From Chlorobium ferrooxidans DSM 13031 (GTDB taxonomy: Bacteria > Bacteroidota > Chlorobiia > Chlorobiales > Chlorobiaceae), in NCBI RefSeq assembly GCF_000168715.1, contig NZ_AASE01000019.1, positions 1 through 47,885 of the forward strand: DNA of 47,885 bases, given 5' to 3'. The stretch's first letter is position 1, and each line of letters begins with the position of its first letter. The position numbers were made by a program, and so were the translations under genes. Shown piece after piece: positions 17,015-24,792 of the stretch. The notes beneath the pieces were generated by a model. That model was not told the DNA's origin. It saw only the letters and a list, made by a program, of their open reading frames with translations, and ran no database searches.

Positions 17015-19123
17015 ATGTCTCATTTCAAAAGAACACTTGTCACAACGGCTCTTCCCTATGCCAATGGGCCGGTTCATCTCGGTCATCTTGCAGGGGTTTA
17101 TCTTCCGGCTGATATCTATGTCCGGTACAAACGGCTGAAGGGTGAGGATATTCTCCATATAGGCGGCTCTGATGAACATGGCGTGCCGATAACCATTACG
17201 GCCGAAAGGGAAGGCATCTCCCCTCAGGATGTTGTTGACCGCTATCACCGGATGAACCTTGATGCATTCCGCAAGTGCGCTATCTCCTTTGACTATTACG
17301 GAAGAACCTCATCAGCCACTCATCATGCAACCGCACAGGAGTTTTTCACCGAGATAGAGCACAAAGGCATTTTCAACAAGAAGACCGAAAAGCTTTTTTT
17401 TGACAGGAAAGCCGATCGCTTCCTTTCTGACCGGTACGTTACCGGAACCTGTCCGATCTGTAATAATCCGGAAGCCAACGGTGACCAGTGTGAGCAGTGC
17501 GGCACGCATTTGAGCCCCCTTGAACTGATCAATCCGAAGAGCAAGCTTTCAGATGAAACTCCCGAACTTCGCGATACCATGCACTGGTATTTCCCGCTCG
17601 GCAGGTTTCAGCCGCAGCTTGAAGCCTATGTGAACAGCCATGAGGATGAGTGGCGCTCAAATGTTGTCAATTACAGCCGTACCTGGCTGAAGCAGGGACT
17701 CAATGACCGTGCCATAACCCGCGACCTGAACTGGGGAATCAAGGTGCCACTCGACAGCGCTGAAGCCGAGGGTAAGGTGCTCTATGTCTGGTTTGATGCC
17801 GTACTCGGCTATATCTCTTTTACCAGGGAGTGGGCACAGGAGCAGGGGAGCCCTGACCGCTGGAAAGAGTACTGGCAGGACCCTGAAAGCCGTCTCGTTC
17901 ATTTTATCGGCAAGGATAATGTTGTTTTCCATACCCTGATGTTTCCGGCAATTCTGATGGCCTGGAATGAAGGACGCATGGAGGGATGCTACAATCTTGC
18001 TGACAATGTTCCGGCTTCGGAATTCATGAATTTCGAGGGAAGAAAGTTCTCGAAATCAAGGAACTATGCGGTCTATCTCGGGGAGTTTCTTGAGAAGTTC
18101 CCGGCCGATACGCTCCGTTACAGCATTGCCATGAACTATCCTGAAAACAAGGATACCGATTTCAGCTGGCTGGACTTCCAGAACCGTACCAACGGTGAAC
18201 TTGCCGATACCCTCGGTAACTTCATCAAACGATCCATTGACTTTACCAATGCCCGTTTTGATGGCGAGGTTCCTTATGCCTGCACCTTCGACGAGTGGAA
18301 CACAATCGGCATAGACTGGCAGGAGCTTCTGAGCCAGCTCGATCTTGCATTTGAACAGTTTCATTTCAGGGATGCTCTCTCTCTTGGAATGGAGATGGCA
18401 AGGGCGGCAAACCGCTTTCTCACCGAGGCGGAACCATGGAAGGTTATCAAGAGTGACCGTGAGGAAGCGGCTAAAACCATGGCCCTTTCACTCAATCTCT
18501 GTCATGCGCTTGCTGTTGCGCTCTACCCGGTTATTCCCGGAACCAGCAACCGGATCTATGCCATGCTTGGCTTTTCCGGTACCATTGACGACCTGTTGAC
18601 CCATGGCCACTCCCTCAGTGAATCACTGCTCCGTCCCATGCTTGAAAAAGGACACCGGCTCCGTGGAGATTCTGAAATTCTCTTTACGAAAATAGAGGAT
18701 TCCGATATTGCTCCTGAACTGCGGAAAATAGAACTGCTGGTGGCCGAAGCAGAAAAACGCGAGTCCGGCGCCGAGCAGCAGAAGATGGAGTTCAAACCGG
18801 TCATCTCATTTGATGATTTTCTCAAAGTTGATTTGCGGGTTGCCCGTGTTATCTCGGCCGAAAAAGTTAAAAAAGCAGGGAAGCTGCTGAAACTTCAGCT
18901 CCAGGTGGGTTCAGTGACAAAACAGGTGCTTGCGGGTATAGCAAAAAATTACTCCCCCGAAGAGATGGTGGGCAAAAATGTAGTTCTTGTTGCCAATCTT
19001 GCTGATCGTACCATCCGTGATGAACACTCCGAAGGGATGATTCTGGCTGTTGAAGGCCCGGACGGAAAGCTTTTCGTTGTGGAACCTGCCGGAGAGGAAA
19101 TAAATGGCCGGCAGATACAATAA
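17015..19123 (+). CDS. metG: methionyl-tRNA synthetase with C-terminal tRNA-binding domain
   Basis: Charges tRNA-Met and initiator tRNA with methionine. The 702-residue protein has the class I motifs: HLGH in PYANGPVHLGHLAG (HIGH equivalent) and KFSKS (KMSKS equivalent). A zinc knuckle CPICN...CEQC sits near residues 145-165, so it is a zinc-type MetRS. The last 105 residues form a Trbp111/EMAP-like OB-fold (VDLRVARVISAEKV...), a dimerising tRNA-binding module. The initiator tRNA gene follows 45 bases downstream, so enzyme and substrate may share a transcript. Confidence 0.96.
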   Translation: MSHFKRTLVTTALPYANGPVHLGHLAGVYLPADIYVRYKRLKGEDILHIGGSDEHGVPITITAEREGISPQDVVDRYHRMNLDAFRKCAISFDYYGRTSSATHHATAQEFFTEIEHKGIFNKKTEKLFFDRKADRFLSDRYVTGTCPICNNPEANGDQCEQCGTHLSPLELINPKSKLSDETPELRDTMHWYFPLGRFQPQLEAYVNSHEDEWRSNVVNYSRTWLKQGLNDRAITRDLNWGIKVPLDSAEAEGKVLYVWFDAVLGYISFTREWAQEQGSPDRWKEYWQDPESRLVHFIGKDNVVFHTLMFPAILMAWNEGRMEGCYNLADNVPASEFMNFEGRKFSKSRNYAVYLGEFLEKFPADTLRYSIAMNYPENKDTDFSWLDFQNRTNGELADTLGNFIKRSIDFTNARFDGEVPYACTFDEWNTIGIDWQELLSQLDLAFEQFHFRDALSLGMEMARAANRFLTEAEPWKVIKSDREEAAKTMALSLNLCHALAVALYPVIPGTSNRIYAMLGFSGTIDDLLTHGHSLSESLLRPMLEKGHRLRGDSEILFTKIEDSDIAPELRKIELLVAEAEKRESGAEQQKMEFKPVISFDDFLKVDLRVARVISAEKVKKAGKLLKLQLQVGSVTKQVLAGIAKNYSPEEMVGKNVVLVANLADRTIRDEHSEGMILAVEGPDGKLFVVEPAGEEINGRQIQ

Positions 19124-19168
19124 ATGTTTGCAACTGAAGTTTATTTGCTTACATTGTGAGCACAACAT

Positions 19169-19244
<76 letters not shown>

Positions 19245-19247
19245 GTA

Positions 19248-19279
19248 AAAAAAGCCGCCTGCAACATGGCGGCTTTTTT
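19248..19279 (+). terminator. Rho-independent terminator after tRNA-fMet
   Basis: A 12-bp stem (aaaaaagccgcc / ggcggctttttt) around an 8-base loop with a T6 run built into the 3' arm, starting 4 bases after the tRNA CCA end. It should end the metG/tRNA transcript. The A-tract on the 5' side makes it usable from the other strand too. Confidence 0.88.
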
Positions 19280-19410
19280 GTTTTCATCCCTCCGGAGTCC
19301 GGAGCACCTCCTTAACCGCTTCCGGTTGATCATTGGGTATAGTCGGAAAATCCGGTTACCTTGGTGTTGATACCTGCTCATTTCCTCACAACCGCACGGG
19401 ACTCTCCGTG

Positions 19411-20691
19411 ATGAGCTATGTTGTTATGACTGAAGAGACTCTTCATCCTGCGGCTTGCAGCTCTTGCGCAAAAAAAGTTATGCTGCCGATCTCTGTATTT
19501 ACTTTTGCATTGCTCTCCCTTTTTTTGCCGTTTTCACTCCGGGCAGAAGAGAGCCTGCGCTGCGGCATTGACCGGCTTGAAGCATCGTGTTTCAGGGAGC
19601 TTTCAGGTATGAGGGTTGCTCTTGTTACCAATGCGGCAGGTGTGAACCGCAACGGGGAGGCTGACTACCTGCTCATGCTCCGCAGTGGCGTCAACCTGAA
19701 GTTTCTTATGGCACCTGAGCACGGCTTTGCAGCCGACGTCGAAGCAGGCCGGACGATAGCAAATACCGTTGTAGCCAATGCGCTTCCGGTCTATTCGCTT
19801 TACGGTGCCACCAAAAAACCTGATCCGTCACAGTTGAAGGAGGTGGATATTCTTGTTTTTGATCTTCAGGATGTCGGCTCTCGCTGTTATACCTATATCT
19901 CAACCATGAAGAGTGCCATGGAAGCGTGTGAGGAGGCCGGTATCGCGTTCATGGTACTTGATCGCCCCAATCCGGTTATCCCTCTTCCTCAGGAGGGATT
20001 TATGGTGGAAAAAGGGTATGACTCCTTTGTCGGTGCCGTCAATATTCCCTTTGTTCACGCCATGACGGTCGGAGAGATTGCCCTTTTGCTGAAGGAGCAG
20101 CGGTTTAAAAAACTTGACCTGCGGGTGATCACGATGCAGGGGTACAGCCGGGAGCGGTTTGGTGATGAGTATGCGGGATTCAGATTTGTAACGCCTTCAC
20201 CAAATATCCGAAACGTCAACACGGCACTGCTCTATCCTGCAACAGTCTTTCTTGAAGCAACAACAATAAGCGAAGGACGCGGAACCGATGCGCCGTTTAT
20301 GCAGTTCGGAGCCCCCTTTATCAACAGCAGTGAGCTGGCTCTGGCTCTCAACGCATACCGGCTGGCGGGGGTCAGTGTTCAGCCGGTCACATTCACTCCC
20401 CGCTCCAACAAGTATCAGGGAGAGCTTTGCCATGGATTGAAACTCTCCCTTACCGACAGGAAAGGCTTTCGTCCATTCAGAACCGCCGCAGCTCTTCTGC
20501 TTGAGCTTGAGCGACTCTATCCCGGAAGGGTTGTCAAGGATGGCAGATTTTTTGACCTGCTTGCCGGTACGCCCCGTTTCAGGGAGATGATCACAAGGCA
20601 GATGCCGCTTGATAAAATCATGGAGGAGAGCTTTCGGCAGATCGAACAGTTCAACCGGAGCACCCCCGCACCATCATATCTTTATCGCTGA
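19411..20691 (+). CDS. DUF1343 / NamZ-type exo-beta-N-acetylmuramidase
   Basis: A protein of about 426 residues in the DUF1343 family, whose characterised member NamZ removes terminal MurNAc from peptidoglycan fragments. Diagnostic blocks are ALVTNAAG, MAPEHGF, LVFDLQDVGSRCYTYISTM, LDRPNP and the late GRGTDAPF. A hydrophobic signal-like segment (LPISVFTFALLSLFLPFS) is followed by an SLRAEES cleavage-type site, so it is exported. The frame is open from a TTG at 19333; ATGs at 19411, 19426 and 19480 are all possible, and the last gives the shortest signal peptide. It runs into the cfa gene on the other strand with a 1-base gap. Confidence 0.86.
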   Translation: MSYVVMTEETLHPAACSSCAKKVMLPISVFTFALLSLFLPFSLRAEESLRCGIDRLEASCFRELSGMRVALVTNAAGVNRNGEADYLLMLRSGVNLKFLMAPEHGFAADVEAGRTIANTVVANALPVYSLYGATKKPDPSQLKEVDILVFDLQDVGSRCYTYISTMKSAMEACEEAGIAFMVLDRPNPVIPLPQEGFMVEKGYDSFVGAVNIPFVHAMTVGEIALLLKEQRFKKLDLRVITMQGYSRERFGDEYAGFRFVTPSPNIRNVNTALLYPATVFLEATTISEGRGTDAPFMQFGAPFINSSELALALNAYRLAGVSVQPVTFTPRSNKYQGELCHGLKLSLTDRKGFRPFRTAAALLLELERLYPGRVVKDGRFFDLLAGTPRFREMITRQMPLDKIMEESFRQIEQFNRSTPAPSYLYR

Positions 20692-20692
20692 T

Positions 20693-21811
20693 CTATCTCG
20701 GAATGGCTGTCCGTCCCTGAAGTCCCTTTTTGGAGAGCAGTACCTGCCAGAGCTGAATGGATCGTGCCCGGAAGGCTCCGGCAAAACTCAGAAGGTAGTA
20801 GCGCCACATGCGGTGAAACCGTTCACTGTATCCTGATTGCAGTTCAGGCCATGACTGTTCAAACTTTTCATACCATGCCTTGAGCGTCAGCGCGTAATCA
20901 TGGGTAAAAACATGCCAGTCTTCGAGCATGAAAAGCCCTTCATAGCTTTCCGAGATCTGGCTTGCAGAAGGGAGCATGGAGTTCGGAAATATATATTTGC
21001 AGCTCCATGGATCACCATTGGTGCATGGCTGATTGCTTCCGATAGTGTGCAGCAGGGTCAAACCGTCCTGTTTAAGGCACCGGTTGACGATTTCGAAATA
21101 GTGGCGATAGTTCTTATACCCCACATGCTCAAACATGCCGATAGAGTATACCCGGTCAAAAGAACCATGAAGATCACGATAGTCCATCAGCTCTATGTTG
21201 ACCGGCATTCCGGCACACTGTTCCCTGGCGAATTGGGCCTGTTCGCTTGAAACAGTCAGAGCCGTTACGGATACATCGTAGTGCTCCGCTGCATAGCGTG
21301 CAGCACCACCCCAACCGCACCCGATATCAAGCAGTTTCATGCCGGGCTGAAGTTGCAACTTGTCGAACACAAGGCGGAGTTTGTTTTTTTGGGCCTCGTC
21401 AAGGCTGTTGGTCTCTTTCCAGTAACCGCAACTGTAAATCATCCGGGTATCGAGCATGGCCTTAAACAGGTCGTTACCGGTATTGTAATGGGTCTCTCCG
21501 ACCGTAAAGGCCCTCGTCGGGCACTGTAGATTGCGGATTTTGCCTAAGTATTTATTGATCTTGTCCGCCACCGTAACCACCTTTTTATCCACTCTCGAAG
21601 AGAGCAGCCTGAAAAAAAACGCTTCGAGGTCGTCGCACTCCCACTCTCCATCCATATAGGACTCGCCAAGCCCCAGGCTGCCTTCGGTGATGACCCGACG
21701 GTAGACACTCGTGTTATGTATCTGAACATCCCAGGGCCGGTTACCCCCGATGCGGATATCGGCAGAGCCGAACAGCCGTTCAAGCTCTCTTTTGAAGAAG
21801 GTGTCAACCAT
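20693..21811 (-). CDS. cfa: cyclopropane-fatty-acyl-phospholipid synthase, copy 1
   Basis: A SAM-dependent methyltransferase of 372 residues that turns unsaturated phospholipid acyl chains into cyclopropane chains at the membrane. The motif LDIGCGWGGAARYA binds SAM. The active-site residues of E. coli Cfa all have counterparts: Cys128 (IYSCGYWK), Glu228 (FEHVG), His255 and Ile257 (LLHTIG) and Tyr306 (THDY). The N-terminal lipid-binding domain GESYMDGEWECDDLE is complete. It aligns without gaps to the gene 30 bases upstream in its own direction, so the two are tandem duplicates; their N-terminal halves differ most. Confidence 0.94.
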   Translation of the reverse strand: MVDTFFKRELERLFGSADIRIGGNRPWDVQIHNTSVYRRVITEGSLGLGESYMDGEWECDDLEAFFFRLLSSRVDKKVVTVADKINKYLGKIRNLQCPTRAFTVGETHYNTGNDLFKAMLDTRMIYSCGYWKETNSLDEAQKNKLRLVFDKLQLQPGMKLLDIGCGWGGAARYAAEHYDVSVTALTVSSEQAQFAREQCAGMPVNIELMDYRDLHGSFDRVYSIGMFEHVGYKNYRHYFEIVNRCLKQDGLTLLHTIGSNQPCTNGDPWSCKYIFPNSMLPSASQISESYEGLFMLEDWHVFTHDYALTLKAWYEKFEQSWPELQSGYSERFHRMWRYYLLSFAGAFRARSIQLWQVLLSKKGLQGRTAIPR

Positions 21812-21841
21812 ACGCTTCGACAGTTTAGCATCATCCGGAAG

Positions 21842-22960
21842 CTATCTCGGAACCCGGAACTCCTCTTCAATTCCGTTTTTTGAATAGAGCAGTTGCCACA
21901 ACTGCACATGACGTGCCCTGAAGGAGCCCGCGGCACTGAGCAGATAGTATCGCCACATGCGATGGAAACGCTCATCATACGCAAGTGAAAGAGCTGCCCA
22001 GTTATCTTCAATATTCGAATGCCAGGCCTTGAGGGTGCGGTAGTAGTCATGGCCGAAAGAGTGCCAATCTTCAACTATAAGCCTGCCTTCGGCTGCAGCG
22101 GTCAAATGGCTGGCTGAAGGGAGCATGGAGTTGGGAAAAATGTATTTACTGGTCCAGGGATCGGTATTTGTTCCCGAACGGTTGCTTCCGATGGTGTGCA
22201 GGAGAAAGAGTCCGTCAGCAGCAAGATGGTTGCGGACAATCTGAAAGTAGTTGCGGTAATTCTTGTGGCCGACATGCTCAAACATGCCGATGGAGTAGAT
22301 CCGGTCATAGCTTCCGCTGATATCCCGGTAATCAGAGAGCTTTATCTCAACAGGCACGCCCCGGCAGAGCTCCCTTGCCAGTTTAGCCTGCTCGCTTGAA
22401 ATGGTAATACCGGTTACGGTAACCCCGTAGTTTTCCGCAGCAAAGCGTGCAGCCCCTCCCCATCCACACCCTATATCGAGCACCTTCATTCCGGGTTTCA
22501 GCATCAGTTTTTCGCATACCAGACGCAGCTTCTTCTCCTGCGCATCGTCAAGAGTCAAGGCCTCTTTCCAGTATGCGCAACTGTAGATCATCTGGCGGTC
22601 GAGCATCATCGAATAAAGGTCGTTACCGATATTGTAATGGGTTTCGCCGACAGTATAGGCTCTTGATGGATTCTGAAGGTTGATGACTTTGCCAAGCACT
22701 CCATTGAGCAGACGGGGAAGGCCGGAAAGCTGTTTTTCAACTCCGGCCCTGAGGATGCGGTAAAAAAACTCATCAAGAGCGGGAGCGTCCCACCAGCCAT
22801 CCATATAGGACTCACCGGCGCCAAGATGTGCTTCCGAGAGGACACGGCGATAAAAGCGGTCGTCATGAACCGTAATATCCCATGGGGCACTGCCGTTTAC
22901 GGTAATGCCTGCCGAAGAAAGAAGATCTGAAAGACGGTGTTTGAAAAAATTACTGCCCAT
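21842..22960 (-). CDS. cfa: cyclopropane-fatty-acyl-phospholipid synthase, copy 2
   Basis: The first gene of the tandem cfa pair, also 372 residues with the same catalytic set (Cys128, Glu228, His255, Ile257, Tyr306) and SAM motif LDIGCGWGG. Its N-terminal part (SAGITVNGSAPWDI, GESYMDGWWDAPALDEFF) is closer to E. coli Cfa than copy 1 is. One difference near the active site: AWYE of copy 1 and E. coli reads AWHS here. Cyclopropane fatty acids are a known membrane component of green sulfur bacteria. Both copies probably lie on one transcript. Differing substrate chains or expression phases are possible but not visible from sequence. Confidence 0.94.
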   Translation of the reverse strand: MGSNFFKHRLSDLLSSAGITVNGSAPWDITVHDDRFYRRVLSEAHLGAGESYMDGWWDAPALDEFFYRILRAGVEKQLSGLPRLLNGVLGKVINLQNPSRAYTVGETHYNIGNDLYSMMLDRQMIYSCAYWKEALTLDDAQEKKLRLVCEKLMLKPGMKVLDIGCGWGGAARFAAENYGVTVTGITISSEQAKLARELCRGVPVEIKLSDYRDISGSYDRIYSIGMFEHVGHKNYRNYFQIVRNHLAADGLFLLHTIGSNRSGTNTDPWTSKYIFPNSMLPSASHLTAAAEGRLIVEDWHSFGHDYYRTLKAWHSNIEDNWAALSLAYDERFHRMWRYYLLSAAGSFRARHVQLWQLLYSKNGIEEEFRVPR

Positions 22961-23033
22961 GGTGCCAACCTCTCCTTTTAGAGTGAAGTGTGGTAGTCGT
23001 TCTCTGGGCTACTGTGTAATATAGCGGTATTTC

Positions 23034-23606
23034 TCAGGATTTTTTAGGGCGACCTCTCTTTTTTATTCCTGGTTCCTTAACAGCGGGAGGATCCGAAAGC
23101 TCAGCCTGACCCGTAATCTCGTCAGGATCGACAAGCGCAACATCGAGCGTATCATCATGCAGGTCATGTTCAGCAATAAGATCAAGCTCTTCACACAACT
23201 CATCGACTGCTTCATAGGCCGGAGTTGCAGCTTTACCCCTTGGACCACGCTTGCCCTTCATGGCAGGTTCAATGAGGGTCATTACCTCATTGATTGATGA
23301 AAAGATATAGAGCTGTTTATCGAGATTTGTCAGCTTGAGGAGATCTTTGATCTGCTGACACAGAGAGACGAAAATAGCCAGACCGTGTGATTGATTTGCC
23401 AATTGATGGGCAAGCAGCATTGAGCTTATGCCGCAGGAATCAATAGCTTTCACAAGAGAGAAATCAATGATAAGATTTTTGCTGTTCTCATGAATAACAA
23501 GGCTGTCAATGATCTCTTTGAATGCACTGCCATGACGAAAATCGAATACATCTTCCTCAATTTTCAGGATAGTTAGCTCTTTGCGGGTTGAAATTGAGTG
23601 TTTCAT
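23034..23606 (-). CDS. STAS-domain protein with acidic linker and AT-hook tail
   Basis: A 190-residue protein. Residues 5-112 form a STAS domain of the anti-sigma-factor antagonist type: LIIDFSLVKAIDSCGISSMLL contains Ser57/Ser61 around the usual phosphoacceptor position. It then has a basic bridge (KGKRGPRGKAATPAYE), a strongly acidic linker rich in Asp/Glu, and a C terminus KKRGRPKKS, which is the RGRP core of an AT-hook DNA-binding motif. STAS proteins normally bind an RsbW-type kinase; the AT-hook suggests direct contact with DNA. No sigma factor or anti-sigma gene is adjacent; an RsbW-like gene lies at 45798. The fusion is unusual and its function is inferred only. Confidence 0.85.
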   Translation of the reverse strand: MKHSISTRKELTILKIEEDVFDFRHGSAFKEIIDSLVIHENSKNLIIDFSLVKAIDSCGISSMLLAHQLANQSHGLAIFVSLCQQIKDLLKLTNLDKQLYIFSSINEVMTLIEPAMKGKRGPRGKAATPAYEAVDELCEELDLIAEHDLHDDTLDVALVDPDEITGQAELSDPPAVKEPGIKKRGRPKKS

Positions 23607-23739
23607 AACGATACTACCGGTTGGCCTTACTTGTACACCGCTGGAAGTGGCGATCTACAAAGTCAAAAAGGCATGCGTTGTCTCTGTGATAAACCCGCCG
23701 AACAGGGGTTGGTGATAATAACCGGCATACTTTTTCTGG

Positions 23740-24714
23740 TTATCGTGTTCCTGACAGCCGGTTGGCAAGAACCTCAAGCTCATCATTACTCTCTGGAGCA
23801 GTTATCCAGTTAACGTTAAGCCTATTTTTAAAAAAAGTCAACTGCCGTTTTGCATAATTACGACTGTGCTGCTTTATAAGAGTGATTGCGGCAGGCAATG
23901 CAATCTTTCCCTGAAAGTATTGAAAAAGTTCCTGATATCCCACCGATTGCAGTGCAGATGTTTTGCCGCACTCAAGCAATTCATGATACCTATGATAGAG
24001 CATTTCAGCCTCATTGCAAAGACCTGCTTCAATCATCTCGTCAGTTCGACGGTTTATTCGCTCATAGAGCCGTTCGCGGGGCATCGAAAGGGCTACGGAA
24101 GTATAGCTGATTGAGGGTTGACGCTTGTTTTTCTCCGCCTGTAATGCTGTAACAGGCCTGCCAGTGATTTCAATGATCTCAAGGCTGCGTATGAGCCGCT
24201 GACTCTTGGTTGCGTCAAGAGTTCCGGCCTGATCGGGGTCAAGCTGGCGCAACCGTTCAAAAAGAGCCTCTTTGCCCTCTCTTTCCATTTCCTCCAGGAG
24301 CCGCGCTCTTATTACAGGGTCAGCAGCAGGGAGGTCTGCAAACCCTTCAAGCAACCCTTCCAGATAGAGCGTCGAGCCACCGGCAACAACCGCAGCTTTG
24401 CCTCGCTTGTGAATATCCTGTATACGCTGAACAGCTTCAGTCGCAAAATCACCGGCAGTGAAGGGCTCACCGATACTCTTTTCGTCAACAAAATGGTGTT
24501 TTATCTCCCGGAGTACATCCCGGGAAGGCTTTGCGGATCCTATATCGAGTTCACGATAGATCTGGCGTGAATCAGCCGAGATGATCTCCGCACCGATTTT
24601 CCTTGCCACAGAAAGGGCCAGGGCGGATTTACCGGAAGCCGTTGGCCCGAGAATGACGATGACCTGTTTCGTTGTTGCTTCGCAAGGCATGTTTATCGGT
24701 AATAATGGATCCAT
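23740..24714 (-). CDS. miaA: tRNA dimethylallyltransferase
   Basis: Adds a dimethylallyl group from DMAPP to N6 of adenosine 37 in tRNAs that read UNN codons. The 324-residue protein has the P-loop GPTASGKSALAL near residue 23, the SADSRQIYRELDIGSAKP strand that contacts the substrate base, and later blocks LVVGGSTLY-like VVAGGSTLYLEGLLEG and GYQEL. The C terminus QHSRNYAKRQLTFFKN is the conserved tRNA-binding tail. An alternative start is the ATG nine codons in. It lies between the hybrid kinase and STAS genes, all on the minus strand. Confidence 0.95.
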   Translation of the reverse strand: MDPLLPINMPCEATTKQVIVILGPTASGKSALALSVARKIGAEIISADSRQIYRELDIGSAKPSRDVLREIKHHFVDEKSIGEPFTAGDFATEAVQRIQDIHKRGKAAVVAGGSTLYLEGLLEGFADLPAADPVIRARLLEEMEREGKEALFERLRQLDPDQAGTLDATKSQRLIRSLEIIEITGRPVTALQAEKNKRQPSISYTSVALSMPRERLYERINRRTDEMIEAGLCNEAEMLYHRYHELLECGKTSALQSVGYQELFQYFQGKIALPAAITLIKQHSRNYAKRQLTFFKNRLNVNWITAPESNDELEVLANRLSGTR

Positions 24715-24762
24715 GTAGCCATAATGAAGAGGAAAGATAGAAGATTATCCGAAGAAGCGAAA

Positions 24763-24779
24763 CCTCCCCTCGAGGGAGG
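24763..24779 (-). terminator. candidate terminator after the hybrid kinase gene
   Basis: CCTCCC and GGGAGG pair around CTCGA in the 78-base gap between the kinase stop and miaA. In the minus direction a short T-rich stretch (tttcgcttctt) follows. The stem is only 6 bp, so termination may be weak. Confidence 0.4.
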
Positions 24780-24792
24780 AAAAGGGCGATTG

